A stretch of DNA of 64,000 nucleotides, from NCBI RefSeq assembly GCF_003268885.1, contig NZ_QLSX01000006.1, positions 1-64,000 on the forward strand, given 5' to 3'. Below, one piece after another: positions 27,120 through 36,961 of this stretch. Source of the DNA: Onishia taeanensis (GTDB lineage Bacteria > Pseudomonadota > Gammaproteobacteria > Pseudomonadales > Halomonadaceae). The number at the start of each line of letters is the position of its first letter. The first letter of the stretch is position 1. Position numbers and translations under genes: made by a program. Below the pieces are notes generated by a model. That model saw nothing but the letters and a program-made list of their open reading frames with translations, had not been told where the DNA came from and made no database searches.

Positions 27120-28781
27120 GCCCCGGATCGCCAGGCTCAACAGAATCACCGGGATGATCCCCACCGCCACGATGGTCAGCGAGGCGGTGGAGGCCTCGGC
27201 GAGGCGCTCGTCCGCCGCCAGGTTGTGCGCTCTCACCGCCAGGGTGTCGAAGTTGAAGGGCCTCAGGATGATGGTCGCCGGCAGTTCCTTCATTACATCC
27301 ACGAACACCAGGATCGCGGCGGCCAACAGGCTGCCGCGGATGATCGGCGTGTGTACCTTGCGCAGGGTGCCGCCGGCGGTCTGACCCAGAGTACGGGCCG
27401 CGGCGTCCATGCTCGGCGTCACCTTGCCAAGGCTCGCCTCGATGGCGTTGAAGGATACCGCCAGGAAGCGCACCACATAGGCATAGATCAGGATGAAGGC
27501 GGAGCCGCTAAACAAGAGCCCGACCATCATGCCGAACTGCTCGTCCATGAAGCCGTTGATGCGTTGATCGAGCCACGAGAAGGGAATCAGGATGCCGACC
27601 GCTACCACCGAGCCGGGCACCGCATAGCCGATGGCGCCGATGCGGGTGGCCAGACGAGTGACCGGGCGCGGATTGAGTCGCGCGCCATAGCTCAGCACCA
27701 GCGCCAGGCCCACCGCGACCAGGGCGGCGATGGTCGCCAGCACCAGGCTGTTGCCGGCGAATTCCAGAAACTGGGCCCCGAACAGGTCATCCCCGCCCTG
27801 CACCGAGAGATAGGTCAGCAGACCGCTGGGAATCAGGAAGCCCACCATGATCGGCGCCAGGCAGGCGAGGCAGGCCGCCACGCCCCGCCAGCCGCGCAGG
27901 TGAAATTCGGGCAGCTGCTGATAGCGGCCCGAGGTGTGAAAGTAGCGCCTCTTGCCTCGCGACCAGCGCTCCAGCAGCACGAAGATGATCACGAAGGCCA
28001 GCAGGCAGGCCGCTAGCTGGGCGGCGGCAACCTGCTCGCCCATGCCGAACCAGGTGCGGTAGATGCCGGTGGTGAAGGTATCGACGCCGAAGTACTGCAC
28101 CGCGCCGAATTCATTGAGGGTCTCCATCAGCGCCAGCGATACGCCGCCGACGATCGCCGGCCGGGCCAGCGGAATCGCCACGCTGGTGAACAGCCGCCAG
28201 GGCCCGCGCCCCAGGGTGCGGCCCACGTCCAGCACGCACACCGACTGCTCGAGGAAGGCCGCCCGGGTCAGCATGTAGACGTAGGGGTAGAGCACCAGGG
28301 TGATCAGCGTCGCGGCGCCGCCCAGCGAGCGGATATCGGGGAAGAAGTAGTCGCCGCGGCCCCAGTCAAAGACCTCGCGAAGCCAGGTCTGCACCGGGCC
28401 TGCGTACTGCAGGAAGTCCGTGTAGGCGTAGGCGATCACATAGGTCGGCACCGCCAGCGGCAGCAGCAGCGCCCATTCGAACAGCCGTCGTCCGGGGAAG
28501 CGGCACATCACCACCAGCCAGGCCGTGCCGGTGCCGATCACGAAGGTGCCAAGCCCCACCGTCACGACCAGGAACAGGGTGTTGCCGAGATAGCGACCCA
28601 GCACGGTGCTGGCCAGGTGCTGCCAGATGCCGTCAGTGGGCACCAGAATATGCGCGAGCACCACGATCACCGGCAGCGCCACGATCAGCGCGATGCCGAT
28701 GGTCAGCACGCTCCAGGCGCTGAAGTGCAGCGATAGGCGACGAGCCAGGCTGGCCGGTCGAGAACTGGTGGAACGGAACAA
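27072..28781 (-). CDS. ferric iron ABC transporter permease (FbpB-like)
   Basis: This 569-residue inner-membrane protein fuses two permease units, each with about six membrane helices and an EAA-type loop (DVGRTLGRGPWRLFTSVAIPLARPAIVGG in the first; EASLGKVTPSMDAAARTLGQ in the second). That is the FbpB/SfuB architecture. The start is TTG at 28781, with AAGGAG at correct spacing. It is transcribed towards the ATPase gene and the two stop regions overlap by 48 bases. The binding protein, ATPase and permease genes alternate in orientation, which is unusual for one transporter. Confidence 0.9.
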   Translation of the reverse strand: MFRSTSSRPASLARRLSLHFSAWSVLTIGIALIVALPVIVVLAHILVPTDGIWQHLASTVLGRYLGNTLFLVVTVGLGTFVIGTGTAWLVVMCRFPGRRLFEWALLLPLAVPTYVIAYAYTDFLQYAGPVQTWLREVFDWGRGDYFFPDIRSLGGAATLITLVLYPYVYMLTRAAFLEQSVCVLDVGRTLGRGPWRLFTSVAIPLARPAIVGGVSLALMETLNEFGAVQYFGVDTFTTGIYRTWFGMGEQVAAAQLAACLLAFVIIFVLLERWSRGKRRYFHTSGRYQQLPEFHLRGWRGVAACLACLAPIMVGFLIPSGLLTYLSVQGGDDLFGAQFLEFAGNSLVLATIAALVAVGLALVLSYGARLNPRPVTRLATRIGAIGYAVPGSVVAVGILIPFSWLDQRINGFMDEQFGMMVGLLFSGSAFILIYAYVVRFLAVSFNAIEASLGKVTPSMDAAARTLGQTAGGTLRKVHTPIIRGSLLAAAILVFVDVMKELPATIILRPFNFDTLAVRAHNLAADERLAEASTASLTIVAVGIIPVILLSLAIRGSRPGSGAIGGKDKDL

Positions 28782-28982
28782 GCGGTGGACTCCTTGCGGT
28801 GCTTGGGCCGGCAGTCAGGGCCTGCGGGAAGAAGCCCTGTCACCTGCCCAATGCGATGGGGTCACGAGTGAGACCAGCAACGGGCGAGAATGGTAACGGG
28901 CGAGAATACTATCAGTTGGGGTCTGTCACTGCAGCCTGCCGCGAACGCATCGTCACGCTGGGCAGGCCGCAAGCCGGTCGCC

Positions 28983-30731
28983 TCAGACCTGTGCGGGGCG
29001 GCGCTCCTCAAGCCAGCGCAGGGCCACGGTCCTGGCGCGGGCCAGGCTCGCGCAGTGCGTAAGCTCGCCGGCGGCGGTGCGAATCCCAACGCGGCGCAGC
29101 TTGACGATCTGACGGGGCGACAGGCCGATCAGAATCAGTGCGACATTCTGGCGGCGCATCTCCTCGACCATGCGGCGCAAGGCGACGAGCGCAGTGCCGT
29201 CGATGCTCGGCACGCCGTGCATGTCCACCATCACGATGCGGATGTCGGGGTCGACCATCTGCAGCGACGACAGGGCCTTCTCGGCGACGCCGAAGAACAT
29301 GGGCCCGTTGATGTCGTAGAGCGCCACTTGAGGCGGCAGGTCCTGCACCTCTGGGTGGCGGTCGAGCGGACGAGCCTTGGTCTGAGTTACCTGCGTCATG
29401 CGGCGGATGAACAGGGCAGCGGCCAGGCCCATGCCCACCGATACCGCCAGCACCATGTCGAACAGCACCGTCAGCGCGAAGCAGATCGCGAGGATAGCCA
29501 CATCGCCCGAGGGAGATGAGCGCAGGGTGTGTACGAACATCCGTGCCTCACTCATGTTCCAGGCGATGATGAACAGCAGCGCGGCCAGCGAGGTCATCGG
29601 TACCAGCCCCAGCAGCCCGGCCAGCGCGATCACCGCCAGCAAAACTACCAGTGCATGCACTACGGCTGCGATCGGCGAGCGCGCGCCGCTGCGGATGTTG
29701 GTGGCGGTGCGCGCCAGGGCGCCGGTGGCGGTGATGCCGCCGAAGAAGGGTACGGCAATGTTGCCAAGCCCAAGGCCAATCAGTTCGGCATTGGGGTCAT
29801 GTCGGGTGCGGGTCATGCCGTCGGCGACCACCGCACAGAGTAGCGACTCGATGGCCGCCAGCATGGCAATGGCGAAGGCCGGGCCGAGCAGCGAGCGGAT
29901 CAGGTCGAAGCTCACCGCCAGCGGTTCGCCTTCGGCGTTGGGCATATGCCAGGGCAGGGCGAAGCTCGGGGCGATTGGCGGAATGCCGACGCCGCTCTCA
30001 CCCTCGGCGTTCCATTGAAAGCGCGAGGCGATGGTGGCGATGTCGCCCCCCAGCCAGTGATTGGCGACGTAGGCGGCCAGTGCCCCGGCTACCAGTCCGA
30101 CCAGCGGCGCGGGCACCGGCGAGCGCAACCGCGGCCACAGCAGCAGCACCGCCAGGGTGATCACGCCGATAGCAAGCTCGGCAGGGCGAGTCTCGGGCAG
30201 CGCGGCCAGGATATTCGTCAGGCTTTCTGTGAAGTGCTCGCCCCGTGCCACCTCCAGGCCGAGGAAGTCCGGCACCTGCAGGGTGGCGATGACCACCGCG
30301 ATGCCGGCGGTAAACCCAAGCACCACCGGGTAGGGCACGAACTGGATCAGCGCGCCCAGGCGGGCGAGTCCCAGGCCGACCAGGATCATTCCCGCCATCA
30401 GCGTGGCAATCAACAGCCCGCCAAGCCCATAGTGCTGGACGATTGGCAGCAGGATCACCACGAAGGCAGCGGTGGGGCCCGACACGCTGAAGCGCGAACC
30501 GCCGGTGAGCGCGATCACGATGCCGGCGACGATGGCGGTATAGAGCCCGTGCTGGGGCGCCACCCCGGTGGCGATCGCCAGCGCCATCGATAGCGGCACT
30601 GCCACGATGCCGATGGTCAGGCCGGCCAGGATGTCATGGCGCAGGTCCCCGAACCCATAGCCCGCCTTCCAGGCGGCGAGCAGACCGGTGCCGAGGCGAG
30701 GGCGATGCGCAGGCGAAGAGGGGAGCGCCAT
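28983..30731 (-). CDS. SulP family anion transporter with STAS domain
   Basis: The 582-residue protein is an inner-membrane anion transporter of the SLC26/SulP family; members move sulfate, bicarbonate or dicarboxylates. The membrane domain shows DILAGLTIGIVAVPLSMALAIATGV and GPTAAFVVILLPI, which are family hallmarks. The C-terminal STAS domain includes IRIVMVDMHGVPSIDGTALVAL. The ATG at 30731 follows AAGGA, so an upstream in-frame ATG is rejected. The substrate cannot be inferred: no carbonic anhydrase or sulfur gene is adjacent. Confidence 0.92.
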   Translation of the reverse strand: MALPSSPAHRPRLGTGLLAAWKAGYGFGDLRHDILAGLTIGIVAVPLSMALAIATGVAPQHGLYTAIVAGIVIALTGGSRFSVSGPTAAFVVILLPIVQHYGLGGLLIATLMAGMILVGLGLARLGALIQFVPYPVVLGFTAGIAVVIATLQVPDFLGLEVARGEHFTESLTNILAALPETRPAELAIGVITLAVLLLWPRLRSPVPAPLVGLVAGALAAYVANHWLGGDIATIASRFQWNAEGESGVGIPPIAPSFALPWHMPNAEGEPLAVSFDLIRSLLGPAFAIAMLAAIESLLCAVVADGMTRTRHDPNAELIGLGLGNIAVPFFGGITATGALARTATNIRSGARSPIAAVVHALVVLLAVIALAGLLGLVPMTSLAALLFIIAWNMSEARMFVHTLRSSPSGDVAILAICFALTVLFDMVLAVSVGMGLAAALFIRRMTQVTQTKARPLDRHPEVQDLPPQVALYDINGPMFFGVAEKALSSLQMVDPDIRIVMVDMHGVPSIDGTALVALRRMVEEMRRQNVALILIGLSPRQIVKLRRVGIRTAAGELTHCASLARARTVALRWLEERRPAQV

Positions 30732-31119
30732 AATAAATCCTTCAAGCAGATGAGTGAGGGTCGCCAAGTGCGCGCAGGGCAAGCTCCTGGCCAGGCTGGC
30801 GTGCCTGGCCACCAGATAGCCGGGCCGCCAGCTAGATTGTGCGCCTGCCGAGCGTGCGATGAGACGATTTCCTTATATATGATCCCGGAAATCGGCGGTG
30901 AAGGAAAAGAGGCCTTTTGCCGCATTTCTGTCTCAGTTGTATCAGTTGTCGCAGGAGGCGCCTAAGCCGATCTCCATAAGCTGGCCGTCATAAGCAAGAC
31001 TCGCACAAGTCGTCGGCTGGCGGCGCGACGGTGCGCGGCTTCTACGCCCAAGGTCCTCTTGTTGCGGTATCCCCCAGCGTTAATGCTGGGGGAATATTCT
31101 TCGCAAGGGAACGACGTCC
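30732..31119. other. divergent intergenic region between sulP and the sigma-54 regulator
   Basis: The region must contain two promoters. The only clear structure is the hairpin at 31070-31093, listed separately. Confidence 0.4.
31070..31093 (+). promoter_or_regulatory. palindromic hairpin in the leader of the sigma-54 activator gene
   Basis: A perfect 9-bp inverted repeat, TCCCCCAGC/GCTGGGGGA, with loop GTTAAT ends 26 bases before the ATG at 31120. It could be an operator for autoregulation or an mRNA hairpin. It does not match the CGTCCG palindrome found downstream. Confidence 0.5.
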
Positions 31120-32514
<1,395 letters not shown>

Positions 32515-32516
32515 GG

Positions 32517-32534
32517 CGTCCGGTTTTTCGGACG
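32517..32534. promoter_or_regulatory. upstream activating sequence 1 (CGTCCG-N6-CGGACG)
   Basis: Perfect inverted repeat with a 6-base spacer, starting two bases after the activator gene stop. It is the first of three equivalent sites upstream of the sigma-54 promoter. Confidence 0.7.
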
Positions 32535-32535
32535 T

Positions 32536-32553
32536 CGTCCGGTTTTGCGGACA
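32536..32553. promoter_or_regulatory. upstream activating sequence 2 (CGTCCG-N6-CGGACA)
   Basis: This has the same geometry as site 1 and is offset from it by 19 bases, with one mismatch in the last position. Adjacent sites suggest cooperative binding by activator oligomers. Confidence 0.7.
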
Positions 32554-32583
32554 CCCATTAGCTGCCCTTTACGTGAGGTGAAA

Positions 32584-32617
32584 CCTGAGAGCGTCCGAAA
32601 TGCCGGACGCTCTCAGG
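32584..32617. promoter_or_regulatory. upstream activating sequence 3 inside a 14-bp-arm palindrome
   Basis: The core CGTCCG-N6-CGGACG at 32592-32609 is extended to 14-bp perfect arms. It ends about 90 bases before the -24 element. The longer palindrome could also act as the terminator of the activator gene, but no T tract follows. Confidence 0.7.
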
Positions 32618-32707
32618 CCGTGATGTGACGTCTTTCGGCCGCTCCTGGTCAAGAAAAGCGTTCGGTGTTGTATTTAAATTTATGAAAATAAAAGGTTTTG
32701 TCTTCCA

Positions 32708-32722
32708 TGGCGCCAATCTTGC
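32708..32722 (+). promoter_or_regulatory. sigma-54 (-24/-12) promoter of the TRAP operon
   Basis: TGGCGCCAATCTTGC has GG (32709-32710) and GC (32721-32722) separated by exactly ten bases, as RpoN promoters require. The expected transcription start is about 32733, some 70 bases before the dctP-like start. Confidence 0.85.
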
Positions 32723-32801
32723 GCCTGGTTCCGACGCCAAGGGTTCCATGCGACACCGCTGGAATAACCGCCTGTAATAAGAACAACGCAAGGAGTCATT
32801 C

Positions 32802-33887
32802 ATGCCAAGCCCGAACTTCCCACGTACGCTGCTCGCTGCCGGCATCGCCGCAGCCATGACCGCTGGGGTCGCCCTGCCGGCCATGGCTGACGGGCCCGAG
32901 CGCCTCGATGTCGCCAGTACGTTCTCGACGAAGAACTTCCTGGGGGCCGGTGCCGAGCACCTGTCCGAGGAGCTGCAAACCGCTACCGGTGGCGCCGTCA
33001 GCCTACGCGTTCACGAGCCGGGCGACCTGGTGCCGGCCTTCGAAGTCTTCAACTCCGTGTCTTCGGGCGCCATCCAGGCCGGCTGGGACTGGATGGGCTA
33101 CTGGGCCGGCACCGTGCCGATCACCAACCTCTACGGTGCGCTGCCGTTTGGTCCGTCTCCGGAAGCCTTCATGTCCTGGATGTGGTCCGGCGAAGGCACC
33201 GAACTGCTGCAGACCGAGTACGACAAGTACGGCGTCAAGGTCCTGCCCTGCTTCATCTCGCCCCAGGAAACCGGCGGCTGGTACAACAAGGAGATCAACA
33301 GCCCCTCTGATTTCGATGGCCTGTCGATGCGCATCTCCGGCCTCGGCGCCAAGGTGCTCAACCGGCTCGGCGCATCCACCCAGCTAGTGCCGGGCGGCGA
33401 GATCTATCTGGCGCTGGAACGTGGCCGTGTCGATGCCACCGAGTTCTCGGTGCCGCAGGTCGATGCCGCCATGGGCTTCGACGAAGTCGCCAAGTACTAC
33501 TACTTCCCGGGTTGGCACCAGAGCGCCAGCTGGTTCTCACTGCTAATCAACCAGGCGGTCTGGGATGAGTACAGCGATGAGCGCAAGGCACAGTTCGAAA
33601 CCGCCTGTCGCTCCACCCTGCAGTGGGCCATGGCCGAAGCGCCGCCTGAGCAGGTGCGTACCATCCATGCGCTGGAAGAGAAGGGCGTGGAAGTGCGTCG
33701 CTTCCCGGACGAGGTGCTCGATGCCCTGCAGCAGTCGTGGGTCGAGGTGCGCAAGGAAGAGATGGAAAACAACCCGGCCTTCGCCAAGGCGTATCGCTCG
33801 CTGATGAAGCACGCCGGCCTGATCGACGAATGGTATGAGCTGCAGGCCATGCCGGCGATCATCCCGCTCGACGAAGGGGATAGCTGA
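32802..33887 (+). CDS. TRAP transporter substrate-binding protein (DctP family)
   Basis: This 361-residue periplasmic protein delivers an organic acid to a TRAP permease. The signal peptide ends near residue 29 (PAMA|DGPERLDVAST). The DctP-fold landmarks are GLSMRISGLGAKVLNRLGAS, with the Arg that usually binds the substrate carboxylate, and ATEFSVPQVDAAMGFDEVAKYYYFPGWHQ. The last block resembles the alpha-keto acid and related COG4663-type binding proteins more than the C4-dicarboxylate DctP. AAGGAG precedes the ATG. It is the first gene of a three-gene operon behind the sigma-54 promoter. Confidence 0.92.
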   Translation: MPSPNFPRTLLAAGIAAAMTAGVALPAMADGPERLDVASTFSTKNFLGAGAEHLSEELQTATGGAVSLRVHEPGDLVPAFEVFNSVSSGAIQAGWDWMGYWAGTVPITNLYGALPFGPSPEAFMSWMWSGEGTELLQTEYDKYGVKVLPCFISPQETGGWYNKEINSPSDFDGLSMRISGLGAKVLNRLGASTQLVPGGEIYLALERGRVDATEFSVPQVDAAMGFDEVAKYYYFPGWHQSASWFSLLINQAVWDEYSDERKAQFETACRSTLQWAMAEAPPEQVRTIHALEEKGVEVRRFPDEVLDALQQSWVEVRKEEMENNPAFAKAYRSLMKHAGLIDEWYELQAMPAIIPLDEGDS

Positions 33888-34525
33888 TGACACGCGCCAC
33901 TCTCGCGCCCTGGCGTGAGCGTGGCGCGGCCGTGTGCGCCGCCCTGGGCCGACCGCTGGTCGGCCTGGGGCTGGTGGTGGGCCGACTCTCCAGCTGGCTG
34001 GTCATGCTGGTGATGTTGGCCGTGCTCACGACCGTGCTGCTCAACGCCCTGGGCGTCAATGAAATCGGCCACTGGGACACCAAGATCCTGCTGTTCGGCG
34101 ATGCCCTGACCATCAACAGCATCACCGAGCTGCAATGGCACCTCTTCGGCATCCTGACGCTGTTCGGTGGCACCTACGCCCTGCACCACGATACCCATGT
34201 GCGGGTCGACCTGGTCTATCAACGACTGTCTCTTCAGGGCCGCGCGATCATCGATGTGATCGGGCATCTGCTGATGCTGATTCCCTTCTGTCTGCTGATT
34301 GCCTGGCTCTCCAAGCATTTTGTGACCATGTCCTATATCTCTAACGAACAATCCAACTATGGCGGTCTCACCGACCGTTATCTGATCAAGGCCATGCTGC
34401 CGATCGGGCTCGTCTTTCTGGCGGTGGGCGCACTGGGTCAGGTCTTCGCCAAGCTTGCTGTGATCCTCGACCCGCGCAGCGCCGCCTCGGATTCCATCGC
34501 CGACGAAGGGGCGACCCATGGCTGA
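33887..34525 (+). CDS. TRAP transporter small permease (DctQ family)
   Basis: The 212-residue membrane protein has about four hydrophobic helices and the DctQ-like segment LFGGTYALHHDTHVRVDLVYQRLS. It forms the small integral subunit that pairs with DctM. Its ATG shares one base with the dctP stop (TGATG) and its end overlaps the next gene by eight bases, so all three proteins are made together. The N-terminus is somewhat longer than in typical DctQ proteins. Confidence 0.9.
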   Translation: MTRATLAPWRERGAAVCAALGRPLVGLGLVVGRLSSWLVMLVMLAVLTTVLLNALGVNEIGHWDTKILLFGDALTINSITELQWHLFGILTLFGGTYALHHDTHVRVDLVYQRLSLQGRAIIDVIGHLLMLIPFCLLIAWLSKHFVTMSYISNEQSNYGGLTDRYLIKAMLPIGLVFLAVGALGQVFAKLAVILDPRSAASDSIADEGATHG

Positions 34526-35870
34526 ATTCCTGAGTGAATACGCCCTCGCCCTGCTGATGGTCGTGACCCTGCTGGCGGGGATCTTTAGCGGCTATCCGGT
34601 TGCCTTCCTGCTCGGCGGCCTGGGCATCGTCTTCGCCTTCATCGGTGACATACCCGTGCCGTTTCTGGGCACCGTCGGCTCGCGGATCTTCGGCGGGGTG
34701 ATCGAAAACTGGCTGATGATCGCCATTCCGCTGTTCGTGTTCATGGGCCTGATGCTCGAGCGATCCGGGGTGGCCAAGCGCCTGCTGCTGACCCTGCAGC
34801 GACTCTTCGGGCGCACCCACGGCGGGCTTGCCGTGTCGGTGGCGATCCTTGGCGTGATCATGGCGGCCAGTACCGGCATCATCGGCGCCTCGGTGGTGAT
34901 GCTGGGTCTGCTCGCGCTGCCGGTGATGATGAAGCAGGGCTACCGGGCCGAGATGGCCTGTGGGGTCATCGCCGCCTCGGGCACCCTGGGCATTCTGATT
35001 CCACCCTCGATCATGCTGGTGCTGATGGGCTCGATCCTGCAGATCTCGGTGGGCGCGCTGTTCAAGGCCGCCCTGCTGCCGGGGCTGCTGCTCGGCGGGC
35101 TGTACATCGCCTATCTGCTGATCACCGCACGTATCCGCCCCGACTGGGCGCCGCTTGCCGACATGAACGACGTCGACCCGACGCCGCTGCCGATCGCGCT
35201 GCTGCGCGACCTGCTGGGCCCCTTCGTGCTGATCTTTGTGGTGCTGGGCTCGATCATGGCCGGCATCGCCACGCCCACCGAGGCCGCAGCCATCGGGGCG
35301 CTGGGCAGCCTTCTGCTGGCGCTGGCCATGCGCAGCCTGGACTTCGCCACCCTGCGCGAGGCGGTGCGCGATACCTCGCGTACCTCGGCGATGATCCTGT
35401 TTGTGGTCATTGGTGCCACCTGCTTTTCGGTGGTCTTCAAGCGCCTGGGCGGTGACTACATGATCGAAGAACTGATCACCGGCACTGGCCTTGGCCCCTA
35501 TGGGTTGATGCTGCTGATCATGGGCCTGATCTTCGTGCTCGGCTTCTTCCTCGAGTGGATCGAGATCAGCTTCGTGGTGCTGCCGCTGGTGGCCCCGGTG
35601 GTCGAGGTGCTGGACTTCGGTTACGGGCTCTCCGGTCAGGGGCTGCTGGTGTGGTTCGCGATCCTGGTCGCCATCAATTTGCAGACCAGTTTCCTGACGC
35701 CCCCCTTCGGCTATGCGCTCTTCTATCTCAAGGGCATCACCGAGGGCCAGGTGAGCATCCTGACCATCTATCGCTCGATCATTCCCTTCGTGCTGTTGCA
35801 GGTGACCGGACTGGTGCTGTGCATGGTCTTCCCGGCGCTGGTGCTGTGGCTGCCGGGGCTGATGCCCTGA
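34518..35870 (+). CDS. TRAP transporter large permease (DctM family)
   Basis: The 450-residue protein has about twelve membrane helices and is the sodium-coupled transport subunit of the TRAP system. Characteristic blocks are SGYPVAFLLGGLGIVFA, MAASTGIIGASVVMLGLLALPVMMKQGY and ASGTLGILIPPSIMLVLMG, plus a C-terminal FLTPPFGYALFYLKGI. It overlaps dctQ by eight bases. Sodium coupling fits a marine or halophilic host, though this is general family knowledge. Confidence 0.93.
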   Translation: MAEFLSEYALALLMVVTLLAGIFSGYPVAFLLGGLGIVFAFIGDIPVPFLGTVGSRIFGGVIENWLMIAIPLFVFMGLMLERSGVAKRLLLTLQRLFGRTHGGLAVSVAILGVIMAASTGIIGASVVMLGLLALPVMMKQGYRAEMACGVIAASGTLGILIPPSIMLVLMGSILQISVGALFKAALLPGLLLGGLYIAYLLITARIRPDWAPLADMNDVDPTPLPIALLRDLLGPFVLIFVVLGSIMAGIATPTEAAAIGALGSLLLALAMRSLDFATLREAVRDTSRTSAMILFVVIGATCFSVVFKRLGGDYMIEELITGTGLGPYGLMLLIMGLIFVLGFFLEWIEISFVVLPLVAPVVEVLDFGYGLSGQGLLVWFAILVAINLQTSFLTPPFGYALFYLKGITEGQVSILTIYRSIIPFVLLQVTGLVLCMVFPALVLWLPGLMP

Positions 35871-35938
35871 GCCTGAGCCCACAGGTGAGCGTGGGGCGGG
35901 TGTGAGGGCGACGTGAGGGCGGTTTTGAGGAACACTGC

Positions 35939-36517
35939 ATGCGCAAGCGGGTACTGATCGCCGGCGCCGACGAGATGCTCGAGGCCCTGGCGAGGGTCTT
36001 CCTCGAGGAAGGCGCCACTGTGGCACTGCTGACGCCGGATGCGGCGAGCCTCGAGTCGGTGCTGGACGGCCTGGGTGGCGAGCAGGCCGACCGCTTCGGC
36101 CTGGTGGCCGGGGAGGGCGCCCTCGATGAGCTGCTGGGGCGGCTGGGGCGACTCGATGTGCTGGTCTGTGCCCCGCGCACACTGCCTCCCGGCGAGCCGC
36201 TGGCCCGCAAGCTCGACGAGCAGGTGGTCGGCCCCTCGGGACTTTTGCAGGTCGCCAGGGCCTGGATGCAGAGCCGTGGGGGCGGTCGGCTGGTCGCCGT
36301 AGCACCGGATGGCGACAGCCAGGCGGCCAGCATGGTGCGTGAGGCCCTGGGGGCGCTGGTGCGCCGCCTCGCCGATGGCGGAGGGCCGGCGATTCGCGTC
36401 AACCTGCTATGCCCGAGGGGCGCCTCGAGCGCCTCCGTTGCCGACTGCACCCGCTTTCTGGCGGGTGGCGCCGGGCGAGCCATTACTGGCCAGGTGCTGC
36501 GCCTGTCGGATACCTGA
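35939..36517 (+). CDS. degenerate short-chain dehydrogenase/reductase-like protein
   Basis: The 192-residue protein has a Rossmann-like pattern of an SDR (RKRVLIAGADEMLEALARVFLEEGATVALL, then GRLDVLVCAPRT, then GGGRLVAVAPDG). However, the cofactor glycine motif TGxxxGxG is replaced by AGADEMLEA. The catalytic YxxxK is not seen where expected before EALGALVRRLADGGGPAIRVNLLCP. It is shorter than the usual 250 residues. Catalysis is therefore doubtful. It lies 68 bases after dctM with GAGGAA before the ATG and may be the fourth gene of the operon. Confidence 0.65.
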   Translation: MRKRVLIAGADEMLEALARVFLEEGATVALLTPDAASLESVLDGLGGEQADRFGLVAGEGALDELLGRLGRLDVLVCAPRTLPPGEPLARKLDEQVVGPSGLLQVARAWMQSRGGGRLVAVAPDGDSQAASMVREALGALVRRLADGGGPAIRVNLLCPRGASSASVADCTRFLAGGAGRAITGQVLRLSDT

Positions 36518-36580
36518 GTGCCGCCCCGGCCACTGTTCAACCTCTTCCCAATTGCTTTCCACAACCTCCCCTATGAACAG

Positions 36581-36616
36581 ACGGCCGGACCTGGCATGCC
36601 AGGTCCGGCCGTTGCT
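36581..36616 (+). terminator. terminator after the TRAP/SDR unit
   Basis: A fully self-complementary 32-base stretch (16-bp arms ACGGCCGGACCTGGCA and its complement, 36581-36612) is followed by TGCTTTC. Confidence 0.65.
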
Positions 36617-36755
36617 TTCTCGAACTGCTTTCTTGAACTGATGTCTCGAGTTGCCGTTGCTTGAGTGCTGGCTGTTGGTAGTGCCGGCGTTCGGCGGCGG
36701 TGACCGAACAGCGGCCGCTATCGTCTAGCCTTAATCACCGCTCAGCGATGACGCA

Positions 36756-36884
36756 CTACCAGCCCCAGAACAGCAGCCACCAGGCCCAGCCGATCACACC
36801 GATGGCCAGCGCCACGCCGGTGGTGGCCAGTGCCCGGCGCAACAGCGGTGCGCCGCTCGCCGAGGCGCTGTTCGCGTTGATCAT
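36756..36884 (-). CDS. possible small membrane protein (42 residues)
   Basis: A short minus-strand frame starts MINANSASASGAPLLRRAL and ends with one strongly hydrophobic, Trp-rich helix (VALAIGVIGWAWWLLFWGW). The helix is convincing as a membrane segment, but no ribosome-binding site precedes the ATG and I recognise no family. It faces away from tmcA. Confidence 0.35.
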   Translation of the reverse strand: MINANSASASGAPLLRRALATTGVALAIGVIGWAWWLLFWGW

Positions 36885-36961
36885 GACGGCCAGGGCCAGA
36901 CAGTGGCATGGCGCACATCCAGGGCTGGCCCCGCGATGGCGCTTGTCGCATGCTGTGCGCC

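Noticed and set aside
34386-36305. Minus-strand open frame (639 codons) antisense to the TRAP permease and SDR genes
   Set aside because: The translation is low-complexity His, Gln and Arg, and the plus strand encodes clear membrane proteins.
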